From the NCBI GenBank assembly GCA_945888525.1, contig CAMDAF010000025.1, forward strand, positions 1 to 38,121: 38,121 nt of DNA. The letters are read 5' to 3'. The stretch comes from Chitinophaga pinensis (lineage in GTDB: Bacteria; Bacteroidota; Bacteroidia; NS11-12g; UBA955). A program made the translations under genes and the position numbers. Positions within the stretch are counted from its first letter, which is position 1. Every line of letters begins with the position of its first letter. Shown here one piece after another: positions 1 through 8,818 of this stretch. The notes under the pieces were generated by a model. The model was not told where the DNA came from and made no database searches. It saw nothing but the letters and a program-made list of their open reading frames with translations.

Positions 1-427
1 TGTTCTTGACGCTTTTGTATCTAATACAAAGTGAGTTTTTAACACGTGCTGGCGATTTACTTTCAACACTTCCAGGCAATTGCCATTGATTATCCCCGCC
101 TCCAATATTGCTAGCTGTTTTTATTTGAACCTGAAACCGAATGATTTCACCAATTTTCACTTTCTTTTTTTGGCAGGTTTTGCCACTATCTAATAAAATT
201 ATAGCTTGATCTGCTTTACCTTCTGCCCATCCAGAATCAACTGATAACCAGAATAAACGTTTTGACTTTGCATACATTGTATAAGTAGTTACCACCGGAC
301 TACCTGCCACTCCACCATAAAAGGTTTGTTTTTCTGCCCGTATAAGCGTGAAATCAGCCGCTTGGCTGGATTTCTTTGCCACTGACATACATATTATGGT
401 TAAAGTAATTAAAAAGAGGTAACGCAT
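1..427 (-). CDS. Partial secreted protein of unknown function (runs off the left edge)
   Basis: An open frame reads from an ATG at 425-427 leftwards to the window edge without a stop, giving about 142 residues of an incomplete protein. It opens with a hydrophobic signal-peptide-like stretch (MRYLFLITLTIICMSVA), so the product is probably exported. The mature part is rich in K, S, T and G, with short beta-strand-like segments, and contains FWLSVDSGWAEGK around residues 60-72. I do not recognise a family. A perfect -7 box for this strand lies 13 bases upstream of the ATG, which supports this start. The C-terminus is outside the window, so any sorting domain cannot be seen. Confidence 0.7.
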   Translation of the reverse strand, partial: MRYLFLITLTIICMSVAKKSSQAADFTLIRAEKQTFYGGVAGSPVVTTYTMYAKSKRLFWLSVDSGWAEGKADQAIILLDSGKTCQKKKVKIGEIIRFQVQIKTASNIGGGDNQWQLPGSVESKSPARVKNSLCIRYKSVKN

Positions 428-440
428 AGTTTACATGATT

Positions 441-448
441 CAAATATA
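441..448 (-). promoter_or_regulatory. Bacteroidota -7 box (TATATTTG) for the left-edge gene
   Basis: Read on the minus strand this is TATATTTG, a perfect match to TAnnTTTG, ending 13 bases before the ATG at 427. I see no clear TTG at the usual -33 distance, so the call rests on the -7 box and its position. Confidence 0.45.
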
Positions 449-483
449 ATACCACAGTTTCACCTGTCCATGCTATTGGATTT

Positions 484-630
484 TTATTGGTTTATTTTAG
501 GCCTTTTCCTGCTTTTCATTTTAGTCCAAAGTTGAATTGCTCTTATCTGCAAGTCAAACCATTGCTTGTTGCCACGCCGCCCAGTTTTGACAGCAGCTAA
601 TGCGCGTTCCAGCCTGCCTTTTTGGGGCCA
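484..630 (-). pseudogene. Possible C-terminal gene remnant, basic peptide
   Basis: Between the two flanking genes the minus strand holds an open stretch of 48 codons ending in TAA. It has no plausible start codon, and a TGA lies immediately before it. The translated text (GRLERALAAVKTGRRGNKQ, then WFDLQIRAIQLWTKMKSRKR) looks like genuine protein: amphipathic, Arg/Lys-rich and with normal composition. It could be the tail of a decayed gene. I do not recognise the family. The rest of 428-720 holds no gene I can support. Confidence 0.3.
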
Positions 631-720
631 TCATTCTTATTTTTATGGCACGCCACAAAAATGCTCATGAGGAATACAAGTATTTCTATTGATTGAACAC
701 GGTGAATACCTTTTGTAGTT

Positions 721-2016
721 CTAATTTTTAATCAATTTTTGGAACTTATTGGTTTGATTTTTACTATCAATCAATTCAACGTAGTAAACACCTTTAGCCC
801 ATTGGCATAGATCAATCGTATAATTATCTCTTAAAGCATTTTGACTCGACACCATTTGACCTAAACTATTGTATACTGAAATGCTGTATGGGTTTTGAGA
901 ATAACTAATTGTTACAAAGTCACTGCTAGGGTTAGGATACAATTTAAATTCAGGCAGAATAGCACCATTGATGCTTAAGCCCCATACACTAAGTGTTGCT
1001 TCTTGCGTGGTATCGATTATACAATCACCTTTAATGATGCAGCGGAAGGTCTGTTTGTTATTTGCAGAACTAATATTATTTACTTTTAGAGAATCTGAGT
1101 TTGAACCTGTGTATTGTCCGACATCGCTTAGTTTGGTCCAACCCATACCAGAATTACTTTGCCACTGGTAAGTCAACAATGTATCATTTGAAGCACAAGT
1201 AAATAAGGCATTTCCACTAAACATGCCTTGATTAACAGGTTGTTGAGTAATTGATTTGCTACAATTTAAAAACAAGTACTTAATTTCTAACGGACTTAAA
1301 GCTCTATTCCAAAGTCCAATATCATCAATTCTACCTTTAAATTCACCAAAAAAAGGATCACCTTGACTGCGATGAACTCTTCCAAAATTTAACCAATGAT
1401 TGTATACTGGAAGTTGTTTGTATCCTAAATTTTCTGAGGTAATTAAATTGCCATTTAAATACAATTTTATTAACCCATTTAAAAAAGTTGCTGAAACATG
1501 ACACCATTGTCCAATTGGTACACTATTAACTGCAGATAAAACATCACCTTGATATAAATTTAAATTTGTATTATTATTAAAAGAAAAACTTAGCTCTCTA
1601 TTAACTGATACTGAAAACTGAAATTGATTTCTTTCGCCATTTGGATTTCCAACAAAATCTCTTCTAGCCAATATAGTCCCACCCTCTAGTGCAGTTGGTG
1701 TGTCTTGTAAGAAAATCCAGGCACTAATTGTTGAAGAATCTTGAATTAAATTAAGAATAGGAGCTGGTGGTCTCTCCATATAATCATTTAGACCATTAAA
1801 ACTGAATGATGCAGATTGATTATTGAATCTGTCAGTAGATAATTGAGGTCCAATTACAGTTTGATTCAAGTTATTCCCACTCTCATCATTAGCATTGCCA
1901 TTAAATGGCCACCAACCTACTAAACCATTGCTTGGTAAATATGATGGTATTTGGCTAGATGCAGATCCACATCCACATACAGAAAGGATTACAAGTAAGA
2001 GGATTTGTTTTTTCAT
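721..2016 (-). CDS. LamG-domain surface protein with T9SS sorting domain
   Basis: A 431-residue exported protein. Residues 1-22 form a signal peptide with a short Cys-Gly-Cys tail. Residues about 32-250 are a concanavalin A-like LamG domain, opened by GLVGWWPFNGNANDESGN and closed by FKGRIDDIGLWNRALSPLEI, both typical of Bacteroidota LamG proteins. Residues about 255-345 look like an Ig-like beta-sandwich with two cysteines. Residues about 355-431 are a type A T9SS C-terminal domain (FKLYPNPSSDF, then SVYNSLGQMV, KGVYYVEL). The family is secreted across the outer membrane and usually bound to the surface or to glycans. The ligand is unknown. It stands alone, with degraded DNA on both sides. 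No clear promoter was found directly upstream. Confidence 0.88.
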   Translation of the reverse strand: MKKQILLLVILSVCGCGSASSQIPSYLPSNGLVGWWPFNGNANDESGNNLNQTVIGPQLSTDRFNNQSASFSFNGLNDYMERPPAPILNLIQDSSTISAWIFLQDTPTALEGGTILARRDFVGNPNGERNQFQFSVSVNRELSFSFNNNTNLNLYQGDVLSAVNSVPIGQWCHVSATFLNGLIKLYLNGNLITSENLGYKQLPVYNHWLNFGRVHRSQGDPFFGEFKGRIDDIGLWNRALSPLEIKYLFLNCSKSITQQPVNQGMFSGNALFTCASNDTLLTYQWQSNSGMGWTKLSDVGQYTGSNSDSLKVNNISSANNKQTFRCIIKGDCIIDTTQEATLSVWGLSINGAILPEFKLYPNPSSDFVTISYSQNPYSISVYNSLGQMVSSQNALRDNYTIDLCQWAKGVYYVELIDSKNQTNKFQKLIKN

Positions 2017-2310
2017 ATGAATATTTTGTTAGTGTTTAAAATGATATTGAATTAACTATGTCTAATATTAAAAGGGTGTTTAAGTTAAAATAAATCTTTG
2101 CTGCTCCAAACAGCTAAATCAAGCTATAATTTGTAATGTTTTGGCGTAATGATTACTTTTAGTGTAGATTGTTACATTTCAATATCTTTTTTATAACTCT
2201 TACAAAAATATGATACAGGACATGTAAATCCTAATATTTGATAGGAAATTGTCTGGAGTTCGTTGTGTTGAAAATGTATAGAAGCAACTATCTATGTCTT
2301 ATTAAACTTT

Positions 2311-2379
2311 GTGAGTCAGATTAAACACTACCGAAAGCTCAAAGGATTTACGCACGAACAGTTGAGTGCTAATTTAGAT
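2311..2379 (+). pseudogene. Fragment of an XRE-type helix-turn-helix protein
   Basis: From a GTG the plus strand reads SQIKHYRKLKGFTHEQLSAN, close to the N-terminal helices of Xre/Cro-type repressors, which typically read IKKYRKLKGLTQEQLA. The similarity stops after about 22 residues, where the opposite strand begins a beta-propeller remnant. The frame continues to a stop at 2505 but its sequence no longer looks like an HTH. This is best read as a truncated gene remnant rather than a working 64-residue protein. Confidence 0.45.
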
Positions 2380-2614
2380 CATGCTGTGGTTAGCAGAAAG
2401 CGCATCAACACATTCACGTTCAGACCAATTGCTAAAATTCCAAACCTCTACATAATTAAGTCCATTAATTTTTTTAAATTTACCTGCTGCATAAATATTC
2501 CTTAGCGGATCTTACAAATGTTATAAATAAATTATTTGCTCTAAGGGCTTTGCCGCTTCCCAATATAGTCCAAGTGTTGCCATTCCACATCGCCAAATAA
2601 CAATATCTACCATT
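2374..2614 (-). pseudogene. Frameshifted beta-propeller repeat remnant
   Basis: The minus strand encodes two pieces of one repeat protein in different frames. From 2614 down to about 2515 it reads LAMWNGNTWTILGSGKALRA, then NNLFITFV. From 2511 to the stop at 2374 it reads DPLRNIYAAGKFKKINGLN, then YVEVWNFSNWSE. Together these match the pattern (WNG..W..LG...N..I.TI..D..GNIYAAG.F) of the kelch/galactose-oxidase-like propeller repeats found in many secreted Bacteroidota proteins. A loss of about two bases around 2512-2520 explains the change of frame. Both ends are missing, so this is a decayed internal fragment. Confidence 0.6.
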
Positions 2615-2642
2615 TCAATCAGGGGCAAAATACCTTAAAAAC

Positions 2643-2673
2643 AAAAGCCCCAACGTTTACCGTTGGGGCTTTT
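2643..2673 (-). terminator. Intrinsic terminator of the PKD-repeat gene
   Basis: There is a perfect 13-bp inverted repeat (AAAAGCCCCAACG / CGTTGGGGCTTTT) with a 5-base loop, 24 bases past the stop codon at 2697. On the minus strand the stem is followed by a T-rich stretch. The arms are A/T-flanked on both sides, so it could also work in the other direction. Confidence 0.88.
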
Positions 2674-2696
2674 AAGAAATTGAAATTAACTATATT

Positions 2697-5600
2697 TTAG
2701 TTTGTAACTGTAATCTTGCTGGTGCTTGTAACACCATTGATTGTTACTTTAACTAAGTAGATACCTTTTGCATTGTTGTCTAAGTCAACAGCCAAACTAC
2801 CTTCAGTGGTTGTTTTGGTGTAAACTTTTTCACCCAATACATTGTATATCTCAACTTTCATTGCATTACCTGCTGCATTGCTTACAGTGAAGCCTCCTGC
2901 GTTCGGATTCGGGTATATGCTAATGCCATTGTTGTTTGCTACATTGTTGATACTCGTTGTTGCAACTGCCTTTTTCATTATAGAATTAGAGCAACCTGCA
3001 GCATTGGTCGTTTTCAATGTTACATTGAAGTTTCCAGTGTACGTATATTGGTATGTAGGACTAACTGAATTAGAAGATCCACCTTCACCAAATAACCACT
3101 CATATTTGCTATAAGTTGTGTTGCTTGGGGTAAAGCTTACTTTCAATAAACCAAGGTCTTTAGATGTAAAGTTGCTCACTGGAGATTCGCTCACTGTGAT
3201 GGTTTTTCTGATTGTATCGCTACAAGCACCTGGGTAAGATGCTACCAATGCCACCGTGTAGGTTGTAGTTGCTGTTGGCGTGTACAATCTGATTGGCGCT
3301 TGTTGTGTGCTGTATGTTCCGTTACCGAAATCCCAGCTGTATTGAATACCACCTTTATCGCCCTTAGACAAGTTAACGAAGGCAGCAGACTCACCTGAAC
3401 AAATGTCTTGAACATTGAAATCAGCTTTTGGTTGAATCAATACTTCGAAGTCTTTGCTTAGGCTAGCAGAACAACCATTGCTGTAACTGGCTTTTAAAGT
3501 CGCAGTGAAAGGTCCTTCACGTGGCCAATTTTTGGTTACATTTTTCAAAGTTGAAGTAACACCATCGCTGAAACTCCAATTGTAAACTGGGCTAGGCAAT
3601 TCCTCAAAAGTAGAGTTTGTAAATATTGTAGGGATTCTACCACAGAATTGGTTACCGCTAAATGCTGGATTTGGTGTTGCTTTGATTACCACATTTTTAG
3701 TGATAGAGTCTTTGCAATCAAATTCAGATACGGCTAGCAATTTAACTGCATAAGTTCCTGAAGCAGCATAGGCATGGTTGCCATCAAATTGAGTTGAAGA
3801 GCCGCCATCACCAAATACCCAGTATGCACCTTGGTTACCAAGAGCAATTGTAGAAGTGTTAGGCATCAATATATCTGACTTAGCACAAACTGGAGCAAGC
3901 GGCGCAGCAAAGTTTGCTACTGGTCTTGCAAAGCTGTATGCATTTTTAGTTATCGTGGCAACGCAACCGTTAGCAGAAGCTTTCAAAGTTACTTTGTAGC
4001 CACCTGGGTTTGCATAGTTATGAGTAGGGTTTGTTGCAGTGCTATTAGGAGTGTTGTCACCAAAATCCCAGTCGTAAGTTAATGCACCATTACCAACTGT
4101 TGTTTGGTTTTGGAAAGAAACCGCGATGCCTTGACATTTGTTGTTCGCTCTGAACTTAGCTTCAGGCAATTCACCTACTTCAACTTGGATTGTGGTATCG
4201 TGCAATACATTCCAAGGTGTGCTCTTCGCTATTAATTTTACTTGGTAAACACCAGGACTTAAGTATTCGTGAACTGGAGATTGTAAGTCTGAAGTATCAC
4301 CATCTCCGAAATACCAGATGTATGAGGCATTTCCTGAAGATACTGTACTAATGTTGTCAAATAAGATGGCATCACCCAAACAAATAGATGAAGGGAATTT
4401 AAAGTTAACGAAAGGGGTTGGAGCAACCACCAAAGTTCTTTTTACTGTAGAGTCACAGAAATGTGGACCTAAGTCAGAGAAATTTACAGAGAATGTTATA
4501 AAGCTGTCTAGGTAAGTTGCTGTAGGTGCATATGTGATGCTTCCATTACCCGCACTTGAAGGCGCAACAACTGTGTAGTCGGTTGAAGGAACGATAGCAC
4601 CAAATTTGGTTTTAGCAACCACATTGTTGATTACCCAAGTAGAACCTTGGTCTGCATTTGAATAACCAGTTGGTGGGCTTAATTCGTAAGTTACTGCTTT
4701 TCCTAAAACCGCAATATCAGGTGTTGTCATATCACCCACTCTGAACTGACCGTTAAATGGAGCACCTTTAACCACATCAGCGCCGATAGGACGAGGTTTA
4801 ACTGTAACCACTAAAGGAGTTCTAGCGGTATTGATACAAGCTTTGCTGTAATCAACTATACAGTCAATGGTGTAATTAGGACCAAACTGGGTGGAACCAA
4901 ACAAGCCATATGAATATTTGCCTCCTGTAATGTTTAAGTCAGCATTGCCTCTGTTAACACCACCTTGCATGTAAATGTCGTTACCGCCACCTGTTGAAGG
5001 GTCGATGGTGAAATAGAAACCATATGATTGGCCTGGGTTTATCAATAAACCTTTAGCAGAAACTTTGATGAAGTTTTGACCACCAGCTGAATATACTCTT
5101 CCACCACCACCGTTAACTGCTGTCCAAGCACTAGAATTGGTTTCAAAACCATTGTAGCTTCCAGCTTTGTAATACAATAAATAGTTAGTCGTTGATGTAA
5201 AGTTATAAATACGGAATGCCATACTATCGATGTTAATCGGACTTGTAGGCGTCATGTCAAAATAGTTGCCGTTGTATGCCGAATAGTTAAATGATACAAC
5301 TATATAACCTGACAAGCCATTGTTAAAAGAGGACTTAGCGGCAAAACGAATGGCTTGTGCATAGAATGTTGTTGTTGCACTGATTGATGGGCCTGTTATG
5401 GTTGCTCCCATTCCAAATGGAGAGCCACCGGTTGGTGTTCTGTACCACATAATGGTATCGGTGCTTACACCAGTTGTTGCAGATAATCTTGGTCTTCCAA
5501 TACCACACTGAATAAAGCTAGTGGTTGTTGGCGCTGGCGGATTGCCAAAGAATTTTAAAGTATATTTTAAAGTATCATTCGCTGCTACAGAGTCAACTGT

Positions 5601-6404
5601 GCCATTTGGGAAACTGGTCCAAAGTTTAAAATTGTAAGTTGTATTGTTGGTTAAGTTGTAAGCCGCATTCAATGGGATGACGGTGTCTTTCCCTCCTTTT
5701 AATTTAGAGGTAATGTATTTGCTCGTTTGAGGTGTGCCATTGATTGACCAATGTAGTCTAACACTGTCTAATGTTTTCTTTCCGTAGTTGAATACTCTAG
5801 CAGATAGCGCTTGTGTATTGCTACAAAAGTCTAATGCACCCATTGAAGCAACCCCTGCATCGTTGTTAACACTAGCACCGCTGATAATTTGAATTTCTCT
5901 CCAATTTGGATTTGAATTCTGACCAGTTGTAACCATTTTAACATCAGTGATTCTGATTTGAGTGGTTGTAATTGTAGGAAATGAAATGGAGTCAACACAT
6001 TGTTGTCCAATTTGTGAACTAGACGTTGTATACCAAGTTACAAACGCAGAACCATTCCAATATTGAACAGTACAGCCAGTCATTGTGCGACCAGGGTTAC
6101 TTGTTAGTGCATTGTAGAAAATGATTTTGCTAATACTTTTGGCCGAAGTCCACTCCCAATTCATATAATCGGTAGATGCTGGGGGGGACTGTGTCCATAT
6201 AAAAGCTTCTTGGTTGCCGCAGTTAGAAATTGTTCCATTGTTAATTTGGTTCCAATTCCAACCACCACCTGATGTGGTACCACCACTTGTAGTGTTACAA
6301 GTAGCCGTTGCCGAAGGGGCTAAATTGGTCTGCGCCTGCAAGCTCAGAGTGAGCGAAAACAGCATGCCTAGACACAATAGTAAGGTTTTGTAGATTTTTT
6401 TCAT
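2697..6404 (-). CDS. Giant PKD-repeat secreted protein with T9SS sorting domain
   Basis: About 1235 residues from the ATG at 6404. An in-frame ATG 7 codons upstream is less likely, because the Lys-Lys signal peptide (MKKIYKTLLLCLGMLFSLTL) begins at 6404. In order I see: a discoidin / F5-8 type C-like domain (about 26-176 from this start), a CARDB-like beta-sandwich (about 180-290), an Ig-like segment (about 292-360), a long beta-rich region, then about six PKD domains with the hallmark YIWYFGDGD, YDWDFGDN, YSWDFGNG and YEWLFGEG motifs, and finally a type A T9SS domain (ISIYPNPNAGGF, VEIYNVLGEKVY). It is probably displayed on or released from the cell surface as an adhesin-like or glycan-binding protein. 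No catalytic domain is recognisable. A terminator follows the stop. Confidence 0.9.
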   Translation of the reverse strand: MKKIYKTLLLCLGMLFSLTLSLQAQTNLAPSATATCNTTSGGTTSGGGWNWNQINNGTISNCGNQEAFIWTQSPPASTDYMNWEWTSAKSISKIIFYNALTSNPGRTMTGCTVQYWNGSAFVTWYTTSSSQIGQQCVDSISFPTITTTQIRITDVKMVTTGQNSNPNWREIQIISGASVNNDAGVASMGALDFCSNTQALSARVFNYGKKTLDSVRLHWSINGTPQTSKYITSKLKGGKDTVIPLNAAYNLTNNTTYNFKLWTSFPNGTVDSVAANDTLKYTLKFFGNPPAPTTTSFIQCGIGRPRLSATTGVSTDTIMWYRTPTGGSPFGMGATITGPSISATTTFYAQAIRFAAKSSFNNGLSGYIVVSFNYSAYNGNYFDMTPTSPINIDSMAFRIYNFTSTTNYLLYYKAGSYNGFETNSSAWTAVNGGGGRVYSAGGQNFIKVSAKGLLINPGQSYGFYFTIDPSTGGGNDIYMQGGVNRGNADLNITGGKYSYGLFGSTQFGPNYTIDCIVDYSKACINTARTPLVVTVKPRPIGADVVKGAPFNGQFRVGDMTTPDIAVLGKAVTYELSPPTGYSNADQGSTWVINNVVAKTKFGAIVPSTDYTVVAPSSAGNGSITYAPTATYLDSFITFSVNFSDLGPHFCDSTVKRTLVVAPTPFVNFKFPSSICLGDAILFDNISTVSSGNASYIWYFGDGDTSDLQSPVHEYLSPGVYQVKLIAKSTPWNVLHDTTIQVEVGELPEAKFRANNKCQGIAVSFQNQTTVGNGALTYDWDFGDNTPNSTATNPTHNYANPGGYKVTLKASANGCVATITKNAYSFARPVANFAAPLAPVCAKSDILMPNTSTIALGNQGAYWVFGDGGSSTQFDGNHAYAASGTYAVKLLAVSEFDCKDSITKNVVIKATPNPAFSGNQFCGRIPTIFTNSTFEELPSPVYNWSFSDGVTSTLKNVTKNWPREGPFTATLKASYSNGCSASLSKDFEVLIQPKADFNVQDICSGESAAFVNLSKGDKGGIQYSWDFGNGTYSTQQAPIRLYTPTATTTYTVALVASYPGACSDTIRKTITVSESPVSNFTSKDLGLLKVSFTPSNTTYSKYEWLFGEGGSSNSVSPTYQYTYTGNFNVTLKTTNAAGCSNSIMKKAVATTSINNVANNNGISIYPNPNAGGFTVSNAAGNAMKVEIYNVLGEKVYTKTTTEGSLAVDLDNNAKGIYLVKVTINGVTSTSKITVTN

Positions 6405-6501
6405 ATTACGATCTGTTAATTTCAAGCCTCAAAACTAATCAAATTCATCACAAAACCAAAAAAACTTACAAGTATTTTTACTAAAAATGACATAAGAATG
6501 A

Positions 6502-6509
6502 CAAATTTA
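6502..6509 (-). promoter_or_regulatory. Candidate -7 box for the PKD-repeat gene
   Basis: Reads TAAATTTG on the minus strand, a perfect TAnnTTTG, 97 bases before the ATG at 6404. No TTG is seen at the -33 distance, so this is weak. Confidence 0.3.
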
Positions 6510-6524
6510 GCTATTAATTAAGGT

Positions 6525-6998
6525 CTATTGAATTAATTTTAAAGCAGTTATACCTGCTTCAAATCCTTTATTACCATGTTTTCCACCGCTGCGGTCCTGG
6601 GCCTGTTCGAGATCATTGGTTGTAAGAACACCAAACACAACAGGGATGCGGTGTCTGAGGCCTAAATCCATAATTCCATCGGCAACGGCTTGGCAAATGA
6701 AGTCAAAATGTCTGGTTTCTCCTTGGATCACACACCCTAAACTAATTACAGCATCTGGTTTTATGGAGTCAATTAACACTTGCGCTCCAAAAGGCAATTC
6801 AAAACTACCAGGGACGTATTTTATATGGACGTTTTTGGGCTGCACATTGGCCTTTTCTAAGGCTTCTAAAGCGCCATCTAACAGCGCAGTGGTGATTTCG
6901 CTATTCCATTCAGAAACAACAATGCCAAAGATTTTATCTTCGGCATTTTGTATATCTTCGGGGTTGTAAGTTGAGAGGTTTCTCAGTGTACTCGCCAT
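6525..6998 (-). CDS. ribH: 6,7-dimethyl-8-ribityllumazine synthase
   Basis: 157 residues, the normal length. It condenses 5-amino-6-ribitylamino-uracil with 3,4-dihydroxy-2-butanone 4-phosphate, the penultimate step of riboflavin synthesis, in the cytoplasm as an icosahedral or pentameric assembly. Motifs visible: VVSEWNSEIT (substrate pocket), VPGSFELPFGA, LGCVIQGETRHFDF with the catalytic His, PVVFGVLTT and GGKHGNKG (phosphate site). It starts 6 bases after the TPR gene stop and so is co-transcribed with it. The partner riboflavin synthase, ribE, is about 30 kb away at the right end of the window. No FMN riboswitch was recognised in front of either gene. Confidence 0.97.
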   Translation of the reverse strand: MASTLRNLSTYNPEDIQNAEDKIFGIVVSEWNSEITTALLDGALEALEKANVQPKNVHIKYVPGSFELPFGAQVLIDSIKPDAVISLGCVIQGETRHFDFICQAVADGIMDLGLRHRIPVVFGVLTTNDLEQAQDRSGGKHGNKGFEAGITALKLIQ

Positions 6999-7004
6999 AA
7001 TTTG

Positions 7005-7712
7005 TTAATATTGATCGGTCTTGGCCTTAGCGCGGGTTATGAATTTATCGATTTCTTGGATACCATCATTTTCGCTGTAGTCTTTTTTTAATTTTTCGTA
7101 AATATCCAAGGCTTCTTTCCACTCATTTTTCTTTTCATAAACCCTTGCAGCTTTTTTATAAAACCAAACGGCAGAAAATTCGTTCTCAGCACCTTTTGCA
7201 GCTTTTAGATAGTTTTTTAAGCCTGCATCTAAGTCTTTGTTTTCAACTTGTGCATCGCCCAATAAACCAATGGCTTGGTATTTCATTATTTGATCGTCAA
7301 AGCTTACTTTATCAAGAAATAGAATAGCATTTTTGTAATCACCTGTATACAAATAAGAAGCTCCCGCGTAATAAGCCGCCAATTCTCCTGCCTTAGTTCC
7401 GCTAAATTTATCGGCTAGTTTTGGAGCCTCTTTAAGGACCAAACTAAAAGAATCGACATCAAACAATTCTTGGGTTTTGTAGATTGCAGACAAGCCTTCT
7501 TTTTCACGTGGCATTTGGTACAAAAACTGGTATCCAATATACCCAAGTAAGGCAACTATAACAGCGCCTATTCCATACACCAATGTTTTGTTTTGGGTGT
7601 TTAACCAAGTCTTTATTTTGTCAACCAATAGACTTAAACCTGACGGCGCTTTATCGCCACCACCTTGCTCTACATATTCGGTTTCGTTCTCAATGATTTC
7701 GTTGTTGCTCAT
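7005..7712 (-). CDS. Single-pass membrane TPR protein (YfgM-like)
   Basis: 235 residues. A cytoplasmic acidic N-terminus of about 43 residues is followed by one membrane helix (about 44-66, VYGIGAVIVALLGYIGYQFL). A periplasmic tetratricopeptide array runs to the end, with helical repeats such as AAYYAGASYLYTGDYKNAIL and AVWFYKKAARVYEKKNEWKE. This layout matches the YfgM-like TPR proteins found next to ribH and recF in Bacteroidota. In Enterobacteria YfgM associates with the SecYEG translocon and periplasmic chaperones, but the role here is inferred only. It lies between pdhA and ribH, 6 bases before ribH. A TATTTTCG box 27 bases before its ATG may give it its own promoter. Confidence 0.85.
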   Translation of the reverse strand: MSNNEIIENETEYVEQGGGDKAPSGLSLLVDKIKTWLNTQNKTLVYGIGAVIVALLGYIGYQFLYQMPREKEGLSAIYKTQELFDVDSFSLVLKEAPKLADKFSGTKAGELAAYYAGASYLYTGDYKNAILFLDKVSFDDQIMKYQAIGLLGDAQVENKDLDAGLKNYLKAAKGAENEFSAVWFYKKAARVYEKKNEWKEALDIYEKLKKDYSENDGIQEIDKFITRAKAKTDQY

Positions 7713-7739
7713 CTGTAAATAATTTAAATAAAAGGTCTG

Positions 7740-7747
7740 CGAAAATA
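7740..7747 (-). promoter_or_regulatory. Candidate variant -7 box (TATTTTCG) for the TPR-ribH pair
   Basis: Reads TATTTTCG on the minus strand, one base from TAnnTTTG, 27 bases before the TPR gene ATG and inside the short pdhA-TPR gap. The same TTCG variant precedes ribE and the M28 gene. No -33 TTG is evident. Confidence 0.3.
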
Positions 7748-7760
7748 ATACTTTTTATGA

Positions 7761-8762
7761 TTAATCCATAATGTAGGGGTAATTTCCTTCATACACATCT
7801 GTAAATAGCTCAGATGCATCAGGATACGGGGAGTTTTCAGCAAACTCAACCGATTTATTAACCGTTTCTATAATGTCTTCTTCCATTTTTTCTAATTCCG
7901 CCTCTGTAGCGAATTTTTGTTTTAAAATGGTTTCTTTGGTGGTTTCAAGTGGGTCTAAAGTTTTGTAGTGGGCCACTTCGTCTTTGCTTCTATAGGTTGC
8001 TGGGTCGCTCATGCTATGGCCCCTATATCTGTAGGTTTTGATTTCTAAGAATGTCGGTCCGTCACCTCTTCTTGCACGCTCTGCAGCTTCAAAAATTGCA
8101 TCATGAACGGTTTCGCATTTCATGCCATCTACTTGGAATGAGGGCATTTCATATGCTGATCCAATTTTGAATATGTCCAAAACATTGGTGGTTCTTTCAA
8201 CTGAAGTTCCCATTGCATAATCGTTGTTCTCGCAAATAAAAATTACTGGCAACTTCCACAACATGGCCATATTAAAGGCCTCGTGCAAGGCGCCTTGTCT
8301 TACAGCGCCATCGCCCATAAAGCAAACGCATAGATTTTTAGTGCCTAAATATTGTTCTGCAAATGCAATGCCTGCGCCCATTGGGATTTGAGCTCCAACG
8401 ATACCATGTCCGCCTAAAAAGTTGTGCTCTTTGCTAAACATGTGCATGCTTCCGCCTTTGCCTTTTGTGCAACCAGTCGCTTTGCCATACAATTCTGCCA
8501 TCACAGCATTGGCACTTATGCCAAGCGCTAAAGCATGTCCGTGGTCGCGGTAGGCTGTAATAAACTTATCGTCTTTTGTTGTTGCGCTTATCATTCCGGC
8601 AACTATTGCCTCTTGTCCTATATATAGATGACAAAAACCTTTTATTTTTTGTTGTCCATACAATTGAGCCGATTTTTCTTCGAATCGTCTAACCAACAAT
8701 ATTATTTCGTACCATTTGAGGTAAGTTTCCTTATTAAAATTTATTTTTGCAGCCTTAGCCAT
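7761..8762 (-). CDS. pdhA: Pyruvate dehydrogenase E1 component, alpha subunit
   Basis: 333 residues from the ATG at 8762. A longer frame begins at 8786, but the promoter -7 box at 8784-8791 sits over that upstream ATG, so it cannot be in the transcript. The enzyme is the thiamine-diphosphate-dependent half of the E1 heterotetramer that decarboxylates pyruvate. Motifs seen: the TPP/Mg site GDGAVRQGALHEAFNMA followed by FICENNDYAMGT, the CTKGKGGSMHMF loop, and the conserved YRGHSMSDPATYR loop (the phosphorylation loop of mitochondrial homologues). The beta subunit and the E2 are not in this window, so the complex genes are scattered, as is usual in Bacteroidota. It is divergent from recF. Confidence 0.95.
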   Translation of the reverse strand: MAKAAKINFNKETYLKWYEIILLVRRFEEKSAQLYGQQKIKGFCHLYIGQEAIVAGMISATTKDDKFITAYRDHGHALALGISANAVMAELYGKATGCTKGKGGSMHMFSKEHNFLGGHGIVGAQIPMGAGIAFAEQYLGTKNLCVCFMGDGAVRQGALHEAFNMAMLWKLPVIFICENNDYAMGTSVERTTNVLDIFKIGSAYEMPSFQVDGMKCETVHDAIFEAAERARRGDGPTFLEIKTYRYRGHSMSDPATYRSKDEVAHYKTLDPLETTKETILKQKFATEAELEKMEEDIIETVNKSVEFAENSPYPDASELFTDVYEGNYPYIMD

Positions 8763-8783
8763 AATTTTTTTCTTAATTAGGGG

Positions 8784-8814
8784 CAAAAGTAATCAAAAAT
8801 AATTGATCATACAA
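8784..8814 (-). promoter_or_regulatory. pdhA promoter (TTG-N20-TACTTTTG)
   Basis: On the minus strand TTG (8812-8814) and TACTTTTG (8784-8791) are 20 bases apart, a full match to the Bacteroidota consensus, giving a leader of about 15-20 bases before the ATG at 8762. The -33 element lies only 4 bases from the recF start codon, so the two divergent genes share this control region. Confidence 0.75.
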
Positions 8815-8818
8815 AAAA

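Noticed and set aside
8762-8786. Upstream ATG giving a pdhA extension of 8 residues
   Set aside because: The -7 box TACTTTTG lies across that ATG, so it would not be transcribed, and the family N-terminus fits 8762.
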